A stretch of DNA of 64,000 nucleotides from Cristatella mucedo (Eukaryota; Bryozoa; Phylactolaemata; Cristatellidae). Location: NCBI GenBank assembly GCA_009760855.2, contig WPIO01000026.1, forward strand, positions 4,047,501 to 4,111,500. Direction: 5' to 3'. Positions within the stretch are counted from its first letter, which is position 1. Each line of letters begins with the position of its first letter. Positions 47,287 through 59,810 of this stretch are shown in pieces. The notes under the pieces were generated by a model that did no database searches, had not been told where the DNA came from, and saw only the letters and a list, made by a program, of their open reading frames with translations. The position numbers were made by a program, and so were the translations under genes.

Positions 47287-49569
47287 GCTTCACTCAGGTC
47301 AAGAAGTACTTGAGGTAAATTACGTTGATTAACGGTCCAAGCTGTAATACTATTTACTGAAGCGAGTAGAATTGGTTTCCATTTAATGCATATTTATGTT
47401 TCAATTGTCAAGTAATACACGGTACATTTTATTTTTCACCCTCGTCTGTAAGTCTAATTTTCGTGAGAAGAATGAAAGCTGATCCTGAGGGAATTAAGAG
47501 CTGGATGCCATGAAACTCGATAAAAAAACCGTTGAAGTCTACTCATTCAAGTTGCTTCTAAGGTTTGAAAGATCGGCTACCTTTTCAAATCAGGAAAACA
47601 CCCTATTTAACTTTCTTTTAGCGTGAGTTATGTCAAAGAACTGCAGCAGTAAGATATGTCAACGTTTAAGAAGATTTTACGTGCACACGTCATTTCAATG
47701 AGCAGTCATACGTAGAAAGCCAAAAAAGCGAAGTCACTGGCTACGATTCCTAATACGATCTGGGATTTGCTTCAGAACCCGCATCACGTTGCTTCATGAG
47801 GTACTATCGGAAACAGTTCAATTCCTTCCCGAGCCCAGCTAAAAATTGTGGACAATCGTTCCGGCACTAAGCGAATAGAAGAAAACGCTCACTAATGTCT
47901 GGAATGCTTTTCCACTCGTTATGAGAAAGCATGGGCTAGGTTTTACTATACCCTCAACCAATGTTGCTGGATGTTGCACTTGAGACTGAATGGAGCACTC
48001 AATGAATTGCTAGGAATTCTTTTGCCATCAGGAGTTTTTTTAGAACCTATGATGAACTGGTCTATTCAAAGGTTATATTAAACCAAAATACGTGTGAAGC
48101 TCCTAAAAACCGTTTGTTTAAGCTTGTAATCCGGTAGCAATGTAGCGGAAAATAGCCCGTGCCTAGATTACACCTGGGTATTTGTTGGCTCAGCCAGAAT
48201 ATTCTCCGGATGGACAAGATGTCCTGGACTAAACTATACCCGGGGTTCAAAATGGACTGGGCCAGAACATATCCCATCAGTTCAGAATATGCATCATCTG
48301 CATGCAGCCACCAAGAATCAAACCTTTTAATTAGAATCAATTATTTTTTTGTAAATGGTTGTTCTACGGAAATTATTCATACAGAGAACATCCGAAAAAG
48401 AACAATATCTGAAAGAACCATGTCTACATTCTGGCATACAATATATTGAATTAAGAACAACAATTTGATCAAGCGAAGCAGTTTTTATAAGCATTCAAAA
48501 CAGGTGTAGTTTCCGTAAAGTCAAAAGTTGCTGGAATTCTATTTAATTTTTACTGAAAGTCACGCAATCGTGAGTTTACAGTTTGATAAAAGGTGAGTTA
48601 AAAATTTACGCAAGTTTTCTCTTCCCTTTAGCGGAGATTACCTTAGCTACCATTTGGTGAACACCGCGTGTAAGAAATTCAACACTGTACGCATTATATA
48701 AGAGAAGATATTAAGAGGTCGTCTCAGCATAGCCAATTTTATATTAAAATTATTATTTCTCAAATAATTTCAAATTTAGTTCTCAACCATAGAAGGCCAT
48801 CTGTATGACCAGCTTACGATATTCTACACTGCAACACAGCAACAGTAACCCTAGTGCATTTATAAATTACCTCCAAAGAAACCAGTGGATGCCGTGTCCA
48901 AGTTCAGACAAAAAGCTAAGCCGTACCTCGGTGAAGGGGTAATGGTAGCAGGGGGTTGGGAGTTACGCCCAGTCTTGCGGGATATAGCTGCCATGACAGC
49001 GCATTTTATGGTTATTCCTCAAAGGCTAATGGAACGATCGGCATACAACGTTTCACAAATGACAGAGATTTCATATTCTATCCTTTGAAGCCACTAAAGC
49101 TGTAATGTTGACCTTCAGATAACTTGTAAGAGTATGGGTCAAGTTTTTAACTGGCATCTAGCTAAACATGGAAACCAAGGTAAATTAACGGATACAATAC
49201 GATGCAGCATAAAAATATGCCAAGTTATTTAAAAGAGGCAGGACGCTCATCTTCCAAATCCCAAGTTCTAATAAAATGAATAATATTTGATATCTCAAAC
49301 TTTGAAGTGCCAGCACTATCAAGTTCAAGGGCACAAAGAACTTTTATAGCCATGCTTACACTTCCCATGACAATTATAAGGAGTTTGGATTTGTTGGGCA
49401 AGTGAGCCCAACTTATATTCTAAAAGTCACTTCAACCAGAGCATTTCTGGCCAAGCTGTAGAATTAAACAGGTATCAAAGGCTGCTGTTGGGATGACAAC
49501 ACTCCTAGAAGACAGTGGATTGTAAAAAAAGCATCAAAACGACGATGAAAACAATATAACTAAATATTA
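47287..49569. other. Intergenic, nothing recognised
   Basis: AT-richer DNA with no open frame over 100 codons and no recognised repeat. Confidence 0.5.
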
Positions 49570-49705
49570 TTGATTTGTATAGCAACCTAACAGAACTTAA
49601 TCTCTATTCAGGTGCATCGCATGTGCCGTGTGGCTCGAACCCGCGACCTCGAGCAGACCTTAGTCGGGGTGAGCACCTTAGCCACTGGACCAAAAAAGCC
49701 CGAGT
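49570..49705 (-). mobile_element. tRNA-derived SINE with LINE-A-like tail
   Basis: Reading minus: CCAGTGGCTAAGGTGCTCAC with box A TGGCTAAGGTG, a Leu/Ser-tRNA-like head, GTCGCGGGTTCGAGCCAC with box B GGTTCGAGCC, then GCACCTGAATAGAGATTAAG, TTCTGTTAGGTTGCTATACA. The last part matches the LINE-A hairpin tail (GCGCCTAGAGAGAGATTAAG, TTCTCTGAGGGCGCTTTATC). Best-preserved promoter of the family in this window. Confidence 0.85.
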
Positions 49706-50324
49706 TACTCAGCATGAACAAATTTGGATGTATAACCCCTCTCTAATCAAGCTCGAAATTTAGCAATCTGAAGGCAGCTGAAATTAGTCAGACTTAGCTA
49801 TGGAGCTGATGTGGGCGGCTAGTGAAAGGCCACTTTAGAACACGAAATCTATACGTCGTGCAGATGCAACAGAAGAGATTCTTTCAGAGGTGATCTTGAT
49901 CGTCAAGTGTTCTCATTTTTAATCACACATGCTCAGAAGACCGACAATGTAGAGTACGCAAAGAGGCCACGATCTCAACAATTATTGCTAACACTTAGCT
50001 TCTACTGGTGAGCATCCATGTCCACCTCGGAGTGCAAAGAAGAACAGATTTTTCTGAACTCAGCGACCTCTGCGTGTGCATCCATACTGTCTCAGGCAAA
50101 ACGATTCTCAAAAACATTTCACTCGGAGGTTTGAAGATTGGCAGAGGTCAAAAGTAGTTATCGGGAAGGGCTGTAGATGCAGAATTCTCTGATGAATGGA
50201 CTAAGGCAAAAAGGCATTGCCAGTTGGTGCTGTCCTAGTAAAAGCGTCGGGCTTCCTGAATAACATGGATACAATTTTAGCCTGCACTAGAACTCACGAT
50301 ACACTATGAGATTAATTGAATTTG

Positions 50325-50450
50325 AATAGAGCCCTAAGATAGCCTAATCTCTATTCAGGCGCTTCACATATGCCACGGGGCTCGAACCCACGATCTCGGC
50401 AATGTCTTAGTCGGGGCAAGCACCTTAACCACTTGGTAAACAAGCTCACT
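50325..50450 (-). mobile_element. tRNA-derived SINE with LINE-A-like tail
   Basis: Reading minus: ACCAAGTGGTTAAGGTGCTT with box A TGGTTAAGGTG, GATCGTGGGTTCGAGCCCCG with box B GGTTCGAGCC, then GTGAAGCGCCTGAATAGAGA, TTAGGCTATCTTAGGGCTCT. Same family and orientation as the copy 700 bp to the left. Confidence 0.85.
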
Positions 50451-52879
50451 GGGTGCTAAAATACCCACTGGAGGTAATTTTACCTACTGCAATTTCCTTT
50501 AAAAAATGAGGTCAGTCTGGGAAACCGTAGCAGTTTAGGTGGTGGACTGATTTCTCACTCGTATTGACAGGCCAACCAGTCCTCGATTGCAGCTAAAGCT
50601 GCTTTTACACTGAGAAAATCTCTTCTTCTGACGAAGTCAGATTTGTCGAGACTTTCATTTCTACTGAATACATCTTACAAAACATGGGTTTCCGAGACAA
50701 CTATTCAATACGTTGGCCTACCGAATCTGCTGCAAGCCTGCAAATAGACAGTTGGAAAGTCAGCACGCTATATTCTCAGCAGACTCCTCGCATGTAGCAA
50801 CGGGTTTATTAAAGGATACCCTGACCAAACTAGAAGGCTGTCTGGAGCGCTATAGTAACCCTTTCTTTATAAAGGCATACTAGATACTACGGAGAGTTCA
50901 CCACAATTTAACACCTGCATCTTTTTATGTGTACCTTAAGTGACTTCTGGAGCTGCTAGCTCAACGTCTCAAAGAATGAGCTCGACAGTACGCCATTTTT
51001 GGGGATTTCTCCAATCATCCCGGCAGGGATCTCGGAAAGCGTGCGGGTAGGTAACACGAGACGACGTATTCGACTATTTAATGCTGCTAGTATCGTAATT
51101 TTGTAAAACAGCTTTGAATAAAATGGCTGCCAATGCAAACGAGGCTGCATTTCGTGGGAATGGCTGTGGATCGCAGAATCGGTCAGATATCGGTAGGCAA
51201 GTAGCTTACTGACGTAAATGCTGTAAGAGAAAATGGCTTCCGCTGCTCGTTGACCTAGCGGTGCTAACGTCTTGGTCGAAGTTGAGGCAATAACGTCGTT
51301 GATTACTTTGAGGCTGCTCAGCTTGGAGAAGGTGGAGACGTATTTCGGCATTGTCGGCACATGCTGACTATCTTGACAGAATTTCACCTTCCTGTCATTT
51401 CTTGCATGGTTGTGTCAGCTAGCCTCAAAGCTTTGTGTGACGAAAGGGAGGCAGCGTCGAAGCGTCTGAATATTCAGACAAGGCTTAAGCGGAGTGGTCG
51501 AAGTTACCTCGAGCCTTCAGTGAGAGTGTAACGCCCATCGTCGCACCACAAGATCAATACCTTTTCCAACTCCATTGGCTCGGTGGCTTCGCCTAGATGA
51601 TGCACCGAGCTAACTCTAGCTTATGGGCTTTGACGTCACTATTGATGAACGAAAACTCCCGCTGTTAGTGCTCGACAAAAGTCGATGTGCTGCATTAAGA
51701 GGTGACCAGTGAGTGCACTTCTCATTGAGCAGCCTTGAGCAAGTCAATAGTGCACACGAGCATAGTTTACCAAACGCTGCTTCGTGGAGGTTGCAAATGC
51801 TCTAAAAACTAACATCGACGTAGCGCTTATCAATATAAAGAACAGGTGCGATGCCGTGCGTGTTAGAAGTGGGAGTCCTGAGTGCATGAGAATCGCTTTT
51901 CTAGCTGATGCGCCATAAGACTTTAAGTGCCTCGCTGTCTCAAGGAGATGACATTGTTATAGTTGTGTCAATAATACCAACTTATGTCATCACGTAATTG
52001 CTTGTCGCAACTCTTGAACACCGGTTCCGGAAACTGAAAGCGTACTTCCAATAAAAACTCCAACCCCACTTCAAGGTCTGCTACGGTCACCCGGTACAAA
52101 AACCTGAAGTGCTTTGAAGTACTGAAAACTCTGAAACCTCAAAAACTGCTCTGAAACCTCAAAGCAGACGTAGGACGAGCGTTGAGCTGGGCTAAAAACT
52201 GATAGCTTTTAAAAATCGAGATAAAGGGACGTGACTGGGGTGTCAGAAACTAAAATTACAGCCGCCTAAGCATCCTTTGACAAAAATGAGTCACCAAGTC
52301 TCCATCACTAGAGTACAAGTAGCTCGTTCCAGGCAGCTGCGAGCTTCCATCTAGAGGCTACAAGGCTAGCTGAGCCTTTTTTTTACAAACTTTTCGGGCC
52401 AGAAGCCTTCTGCTAGAAAGCTCAAGATGTTTTTGTATACAAAAAATCTATTTATTCATATTGAATAGAGTTATTACGAAAATGCCAGCGAGTTACCCAT
52501 TCGTAGTTCTATTTACGATCAAAGTTAGTTCCACTGGATATATCAGTATTCATCAATGGAGATGTTCATATCTTTAGAGCTGCTGAGGAGATTATCTAGA
52601 GTGCTAACGAGCTTTTCAAGGTATAATGACGTTGGCATAGTGCTCTAGACCGTTTCTGCAGAACAAAGCCAACGGTGCTGATTGATGGGCTTACCCAAGT
52701 CTCCCAGGCAAGTGGCCTGCATGGTGCAATATCAGGCTCTACAAATCTGACTTCAAGTTTCTCTTCAAAGACGTCTGAGTACATCAGGGTGGCTTTACTT
52801 TGCTAGAAATGGTCAAAATCTTTTAAGGTAGGTTACACATATTTTGTGACCGAATAGACTCTTGAAAAGCTCTGCTGAT
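50451..52879. other. No gene recognised
   Basis: The only frame of note is 50956-51350 on the minus strand (131 codons from the first ATG), with no recognisable domain or relative. No repeat family recognised. Confidence 0.4.
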
Positions 52880-52981
52880 TTTGGAATGCAATGTAACATT
52901 TCTTCGTTTGTAACTCCAAAAAGCCACAAGGAACACGTGGGCGTTACGCAGGAGAGTTTCGTCTAGCAAACTCACAATATA

Positions 52982-53051
<70 letters not shown>

Positions 53052-55880
53052 TATATACTATAGTGGCTTTCGGTACGCATTCGGTACCTAACAGACTTTA
53101 TCTCACGCATCAAAGAGAAAGTGGAAAGCTTAGCTGGGTCAGGAGAGCAGTTGCAGTAGTGGGTTTCATGGAAGTAGCAGCTCAGGACCACTGGAAAGGA
53201 TGAGCTATAGTTGGCGGCAGGACAATAGTTGTCGATTGGATAATAATTGTGGGAACAATTTCCACAGTCTTGGACCTGCAGAGCAGAAGCTTCTGTCGCC
53301 AACAATCTTAAAGCGAAGGAATTGAACAGCTAATTTAGTGTCCATACAGGACCTGAGAGAACGAGGAGGCTGAAACTGGTGCAGCATTTCAGCTAGGTAT
53401 GGATGAGCCAAGCCGTGGCGGGCCTTGTGGGCCAGCGTAAGAACTTTGTTCTGTATCGGTTGATCAGCCGGAAGCCATCCTAGCATTTCTTTTAGCAAAA
53501 GAGAAACGTGGTCAAACCTCTGGGACTTGAAAACTAGCCTTTCAGCCAGCCATATTCATAGCCATTTGCAGTGGCCTAGTTGCTTTTTTTGGTAGCCCAT
53601 CCAAATTGGAAAATTCAAGCTGACACATAACTGAGGAGCTAGTTAAATCTTTTGCAAGCCACCATGGGAGAAAGCTCCTTATCTTAAATAGGGAATGGAC
53701 ATAATTGCTAGCTGTAAAAGTAGTCTTCTGAATGCAGTTTGTAAAATTTAGGTAGCTGTCGAAAACTATAACTAAATTTCGAGAACGTGGTGACGGTCGC
53801 ACAACAGCATTTTCAATTGGAAGAGCAAAGCCTTTTAATTCAGAGACTAGCTTAGGATGTCATATGAGAAGCAGTTCGGCTTTATTGTTATTTAGTTTCA
53901 AGAAATTTTTCGACATCCAGGATCAAATGTCGGCATGGAAACCATTAAGTTTATCAGTCGCAGCAGATTCCGAGGGTTAGAATGACAAATACAGCTGAGT
54001 ATCGTCAGCATACAAGCGAGATCATATTCCTTGGCCTAAATCACTTTTTCAAGAGATTGAGTATCAATGGAGAACAGCAACGAACCGAGGACGGACCATT
54101 GAGGGGCTCCAAAGGTGATCGGTTTCGAGGTTGACATCCGACCCCCACACAATACGGATTGAACACGATCATACAAGTGCGATTTAAACCACGCCAGTGC
54201 TTTGTCTGCCAGACCGATCGTTGTTCTCAATCGTTCTGGCAGAACTTCGTGATCAATGGTGTCGAAGGCAGCAGACAGATCTAGCAGAGCTAGGGCAGTG
54301 ACATTCCCGTCGTCGTTGCCACATAGAATGTCATTGTTAACACGGAGGAGAGCAGCTTCAGTAGAGTGCTGCCTCTTGAACCCCGATTGAAATGTATCTG
54401 ACATTTAATCCTTTTCAATATGTGCTACCAGTAGCTTAGCGACACATTTTCAGGAATCTTTAAAAAAGGAAGAAGGGAAACTGGGCGATAGTTTGCACTG
54501 ATCTCTGTATCTAATCCAGGCCTCTCAAGTATCGGTATAACGATTGCCAATTTGAAGGACTTTGGTACGACCCCTTTTCCCAAAGAAGCATTACTAATCT
54601 CGGTTATGGCAGGGCTAAGTTGGTCTGCCAGTGAAGACCATCGAGATGGTGGCATAGGATCTTCAAAAGACGAGCTCTTTTTACGAGATCTTATTAAGGT
54701 TGCCACATCGCATGCAGAAACCTCGAAAAACCTTTTAAGGAAAGTCACAGGTTGCGATTCCACAATTGCTTTACACGGAGGGGGTTTAATGGAGGTACGA
54801 CTATACATAATGCTTCCAGTAAAGAAGGCCGAAAACAATTTGGCTGAGCCATTAATATATGAGGAGTCAGACCTCTCAGCATTGACCAGTAAATTGTTTA
54901 CTTTCTTATAAATTTATTTTGGTTCTGACCGTCAGGAATTCTGTTTCGTAGTGAAAAAAAAGCCTGGCTTTTTGACGCTTCCGGGTGTAAACTCGAAGGA
55001 AGTCTTTGAAATTGACAAGATCTGCTCCAGAAACCGATTTCCTAAAACGACGTTCAAGCCTGCGCTTAAAACGGGGCATCTAGTGAAGCTTTTTGTAAAA
55101 ACAAAAGAATTTTCATGACTCTATACACGGATAGAATGAACGGGAACATGCTTGTGGTAAGCAATCCTAAGTCTCACGTTCACTGCACCATTAAGGGTAT
55201 CACGGCTGCTGGTCAAGTCTGGGTGCAGACCAAGAAGACTTGCATTACAAATACATTAAACAAATTTATCTATATCAATGCTTTTTAAGTTACGTCGCTG
55301 GACACGTTCCACATTACCCTGTACGTACAAGGAAGCAGGAACAGAACACGAGACCGAACAATGATCCGAGAGGGTCAGCTGGCACACCTCAAGGTCAGTG
55401 GGGCAGACACCCTGACCACGAGATCTAGGATATGGCCATCGACATGGGTGGTATGATTAGTGTGTTGGACCAAATCAAACGTCTTCAGACAGTCAGGATG
55501 TGAGCGGACCCGGCTGTTCATAGGGTTGTCAAAGTGAATATTGAAGTCTTCAGCAATCGGTAATGGCCTGTCACACCGAGATATTTTGGCGAGGAGCTCC
55601 GAAGACTCTTCTATGAACAAGCTTAGACCAATAACCGGAGATCGATATATCCCAACAGTGAGAAAACTCTCTTTGCTGAGGACCTGACTTTAACTGATTC
55701 AAACGATGGCCCTTGCCTACAGCTGCATGTCTTATAGCTAAACAATTCGCGAGCAACACTTGCATCCCCGCGGCCAACCTCGTCAGAACGCGTGGACTGA
55801 TAGAATATGAACCCAAGAGAGGTGGTCTCAGATATACAGCTGCTGAAATAAGGCATCACAGGGCACAGGAAATAAGGCGA
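52880..55880 (-). mobile_element. LINE-B, longest copy (endonuclease + RT)
   Basis: Reading minus: APE-type endonuclease fragments (55571-55922 and 55375-55620; DRPLPIAEDFNIHFDN, where GDFN is expected, and THVDGHILDLV), linker and N-terminal RT (54425-54838, ISANYRPVSLLPFL), RT core (54036-54404, [37 protein letters not shown]), C-terminal blocks (53205-53802, LGWLPADQPIQNKVLTLAHK, GLAHPYLAEMLHQF) and 3' UTR with an ACATT-type tail near 52885. Many stops and frameshifts; it cannot encode a full protein. About 3 kb, close to full domain content for the family. Confidence 0.87.
52978..53057. repeat. (TA)n microsatellite inside the LINE-B 3' region
   Basis: A TA array with a few TG steps replaces the short GCCTAAGC segment that other LINE-B copies have between ACTCACA and GGCTTTCGGT. 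Confidence 0.9.
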
Positions 55881-56688
55881 TTGGCGCTTAATGAAAATGG
55901 CAAAATCAGAGCGTGGTTCCAAAGAATTAGCATTTAATAAAATTCTGAAATCCTGCTGATAATTGTGTACGCAAAATAGTTTTACTTAGTAAGATTATTG
56001 ACAAATTTTGTTCACATTAGTTTATCCAAAATATGCATACAGAAGCGCAAGTAAAACACTCACTGGAAGTCGCTGCTTCCACACCTGGTCAAACTAGTCA
56101 ATGAGTACGAAATCAAAACCAAATTCAACTGATGGCTGACTCATTAACAAAGTCTCGTTATAATGACCAAGTTTTTTATTTTGATCAAAATTTAATCACT
56201 TCTTGAAACATTTAACACTTTAAATTACTCGTAACGCCATATAACATAGGAAATCCTGCACCTCACCGTAAGCTTAGAAACTGTTTTATAATATATCCTC
56301 TGAGCTGATGACATTCAACCAGGAGCTGGGGCACTCTCGTTCCTCTCAGGCTTGTCTGGATTCGTGCGATTTTCCCGTAGCATGCCTGCTGATGCTGCGC
56401 ATGCTAAAATTAAGCAATCGACATGCTTCCTATGCAGCATTGATAGATATCTAGATATCTAGATGATAAATAGGTAGTATCTAGAAAGAGAGCTAATTAT
56501 AATTGAGCAGCACAAACCGCGTCATTATTTTTATTCTGTTGGCTCACTTCTAGATTACAATGCAGCTGTCAAGTTAACAGCCCCCAGCACCATATACAGC
56601 TCTTAGCGATAAATCTGCGATCGCGGCCGCTGGCGAGTATTTCAGCATCGTCCAGGAGCTGTCTAATCAATCTTAATTTAAACAAGAA
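55881..56688. other. Intergenic, nothing recognised
   Basis: AT-rich; no supported gene. Confidence 0.5.
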
Positions 56689-56689
56689 T

Positions 56690-57530
56690 CATGTTCCAAA
56701 GTGACCTCTTGTTAGACGACCACATCAGCTCCACAGTCAAATCTGCCAACTTTCAGCTACATAACATTGCTAAAATTCGGGCTTGTTTAGATAAGGATAC
56801 CACGTCTAAGTTAGTCCATGCATTCGTGAATCCCATCTCGACTTCTGCAACTCACTGCTTACTGGCCTACCGGCATGTGCGATCCGGCGATTGCAGCTGG
56901 TGCATAACTCCGCAACTAGGCTTGTCTGTCGTGAGCATCGCAGTGGCCACATCACACAACTTCTCGCCGACCTGCACTGGCTACCGGCCAAGCAACAGAT
57001 TGAATTCAAGGTTTTAACGCTCACTCTTAGGTCACTTCATTCTTTGGCTCCAGCCTATCTCTCACATCTACTCCCCCACCAGGCCAAGCATCGTATCACA
57101 TGCTTTTCGGAATCCAACAGTTTACCACTACCTCATACAAACCTCAAATCCTTTGAAGACTGTGCGTTTAGTTCGCATGCTCCCAAATCCTGGAACTCCC
57201 TCCCGATCTGCGTCAGAACATCCCCTGACCTGACCACATTTAAAAGGAACCTAAAAACACACCTATTTAGGATAGCATTTAGTGGGTCCCTGTGATTCGT
57301 CCTTCATGAGCTTATGGGTGCTGACACTATGCATGCTGCCACTAACCACATTTGCATGTTGACCCTGTGCATGTCACCCCTAACAATGCTATTCATGTTG
57401 TTTATCAAGCATGATATTACTCAGCATTCAATCGTGTTTCCCTTTGCAGCAAATGCAAAGCACCTAGAAAGAGATTGAGTTTTCTGAGCGTGCTTTATTA
57501 AGTTTATTATTATTATTATTATTATTAAGC
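56690..57530 (+). mobile_element. LINE-A 3' fragment
   Basis: Plus-strand copy from the FQSDLLLDDHISSTVKSANF block through the C-terminus (56891-57295, [38 protein letters not shown]) to the tail hairpin and (TTA)n. A frameshift near 56830-56890 breaks it. It meets an inverted LINE-A segment at its tail. Confidence 0.9.
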
Positions 57531-58275
57531 CCAAATTTTAGCAATGTTATGTATCTGAAAGTAGGCAGACTTGATTGTGGAGCTGATGTGGTCGTCTAAC
57601 GAGAGGTCACTTTGGAACGTGACACCTAGATTTTGAGCTGATTTAATTGGAGATATGCTGGCAGAGCCAATTTGAGCGTCAGCCTTTCCAATTTCTGAAT
57701 CACACTGGGTTTGCTCATAAATAATAAGTTAGTTTTATCATCGTTTAGTTTAAGAAATTTAGCTGCCATCCATGTGCAGATGTCATCAATACATGCAGCA
57801 AGTAAGTTGAGAGAATTTGAGGTGCTCGAAGGCTGGGAGGGATCAATGTAAAAAAAAGGTATAACTGAGTGCCATCCGCATAGAAGCGAAAGCCTTAATT
57901 GTGCTTGGCAATCGCACCAGCAAGAGGGAGAGTATAAACCGTGAAAAGAACCGGACCTAGCACGGAGCCCTGAGGTACCCCATATTTCAGAGACTCCTCA
58001 GAGGATCTTTGTCCATTCACGTCAATACTCTGGAGTCTCCCACTGAGATAGGACCTGAACCACTGCAGAGCAGTGCCAGTGATGCCCAGGCGAGATGAGA
58101 GGCTCTCTAAAAGAACTTGGTGATCGATAGTATCAAAAGTTGCCGAAAGATAGAGCAAAACAAGCAGAGATACTCTACCAATGTCTGCATTCCTAAGTAG
58201 GTCGTTGTTAACCCTAAGCAATGCTGATTTTATGGAGTGATTAGCTCTAAGGCCAGACTGGAACTTACGAGCAAA
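57531..58275 (-). mobile_element. LINE-A RT fragment, inverted against its neighbour
   Basis: The minus-strand segment from FQSGLRANHSIKSALLRVNN (about 58270) through VLLYLSATFDTIDHQVLLES, YGVPQGSVLGPVLFTVYTLP (57895-58341 frame) to IAKIWA near 57535, where it stops against the (TTA)n tail of the plus-strand copy. The catalytic LDFSAAFD block reads LYLSATFD, so the motif-A Asp position is changed. It has no tail of its own. Confidence 0.87.
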
Positions 58276-58908
58276 TTTTGAAATTATATATAGGGACACA
58301 AATATCTTTAGTGTGCATGAGCAACTATTCTTGATCTTCATTCAAGGCAGAAATCACCGGAGAGGCCCGACCTCTGAACAATTGGCCATACTTTTCGTTG
58401 TGCTTTTCTGTTGGAGTGACAAATGGTATGACTCGAATAGTCAGTCAGCATGCCGTTATGAGGCGAGCGGCTGAAGGAAAGTAAGCTGCCTCGTGCCGTG
58501 GTCAGCTGTGTATTGCGCTTGCGTAGCAGATGTCAATAAGAGTGCAATCGGAAAAATTTGTTTACCAGCCGAACGAGATGCCTGGGTCTGACTGAGACAG
58601 TGAAAGTTTGTGAATGTTTAAGCAGCGTGCTCATAAGGCCGCGGCGTGAAATCGGTTGAGACGCGCGTGCTTAAGAACTACTTTCTGCTTTCATTTTGAT
58701 GCACCCGCAAGATCGAGAACACGAAGGTACCTCTACACGTTTTCTCTATTTTCAACTAGCGATTTCCTGCTCGTTTGGGCTGCTTAGCACCTAAAAAAAT
58801 CTGCTTCAGTCACATTTAGCGCTCATTGACTGCTGCCTGCCAGCGGATGTCGGCGTCTTTAATTTCGCGGGCAAGCCGTCTTGCTGTGACTTTCACCAGT
58901 CGATTGCA
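58276..58908. other. Intergenic, nothing recognised
   Basis: No supported gene or repeat. Confidence 0.5.
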
Positions 58909-59810
58909 ATGTCTCGATCAACAGTGAGCGTGTGGTCCGTCGCCGTGGGTTTACTGTCAGCAGTCGCGTACCCATGCATCGAGGTCCTGCATGGTCCGAT
59001 CGAGCATCTAGCTACCGTCAAGTCACGTAGGACCCGTCGCTCGGGCCGGAGGGTCGCTCGAACAAACAGGCGCTCTTGGCGACCTTCTCCATATCGCGAT
59101 GAGCGGCTGCTGCTGCGCGGCGTCGTACTGAGGAGCGAACTCTCGCGAGCAGCGACCTGTAGCCTGACTCAGCTCGCCGGTCTTCTGCTTAGCAACGCTT
59201 CAGAACGGGACCACGCCCCAACCCACAAACCCCGTTACGAGGGGACGCCTGCCATAGCGACGACTGCTAAAACGTCCTGCCGCACGGCTCCCGCCCGGTC
59301 GATGCGGCTTTGCAAGGGCGAGCGCGCGGCGTCGTTCGAGTCAGCGAGTTCGCATCGCTAAGGAAGCCTATCGCCGCATCACTCGACAGGAGGCGTCGAC
59401 GATCGAAGTTTCACTTTCTCATTTCACCGGAATCAAACAGCCCAGCAGAATCAAATAGGCCCGTCTTAGTTTAACTCGCGCCGAAGGATCTGGACGTCGA
59501 CGACGACGGCTCGTCTCGCTCCGGCTCCTCTTGCGCAAAGACGCCTCCGCCATCTGGCGGCGCTTCAAGCGCCGCGGCTGGAGCTCGACGCGCGCCGGCG
59601 GCCGGCATCGACTTTTCTGTGCAAACTTAGCTTCGGCCTACGGCTCAGCCGACTTAGAGCGTAAACATCTTCACAATCGCGGCCGCAGCTCGCCGCCGCC
59701 GCCGCCGCCTTTTAGCCGCTGCTTCGGCAACGCCTCGGACGCTGCCGCCAAGCGAATCGCGCATCCGGCCGGCCACGACCGACTGCGTTCGGGTGCGCTC
59801 GCTGCGTGCC
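58909..59810 (+). other. GC-rich leader region of P2X-2
   Basis: GC-rich DNA upstream of P2X-2, like that before P2X-1. A plus frame starting with a genuine ATG (58909-59361, 150 codons) begins with a hydrophobic MSRSTVSVWSVAVGLLSAVA but continues in Arg/Ser-rich, low-information sequence. It may be an upstream frame in the leader or chance. A 9-bp-arm hairpin (GCGGCGCTT / AAGCGCCGC) lies near 59557-59575. Confidence 0.4.

Noticed and set aside
57531-58275. Twin-priming inversion of a single LINE-A insertion
   Set aside because: In twin priming the inverted part precedes the tailed 3' part; here it lies beyond the tail.
58909-59361. Secreted-protein gene upstream of P2X-2
   Set aside because: The hydrophobic start is followed by Arg/Ser-rich low-information sequence in a GC-rich leader; no family or second line of evidence.
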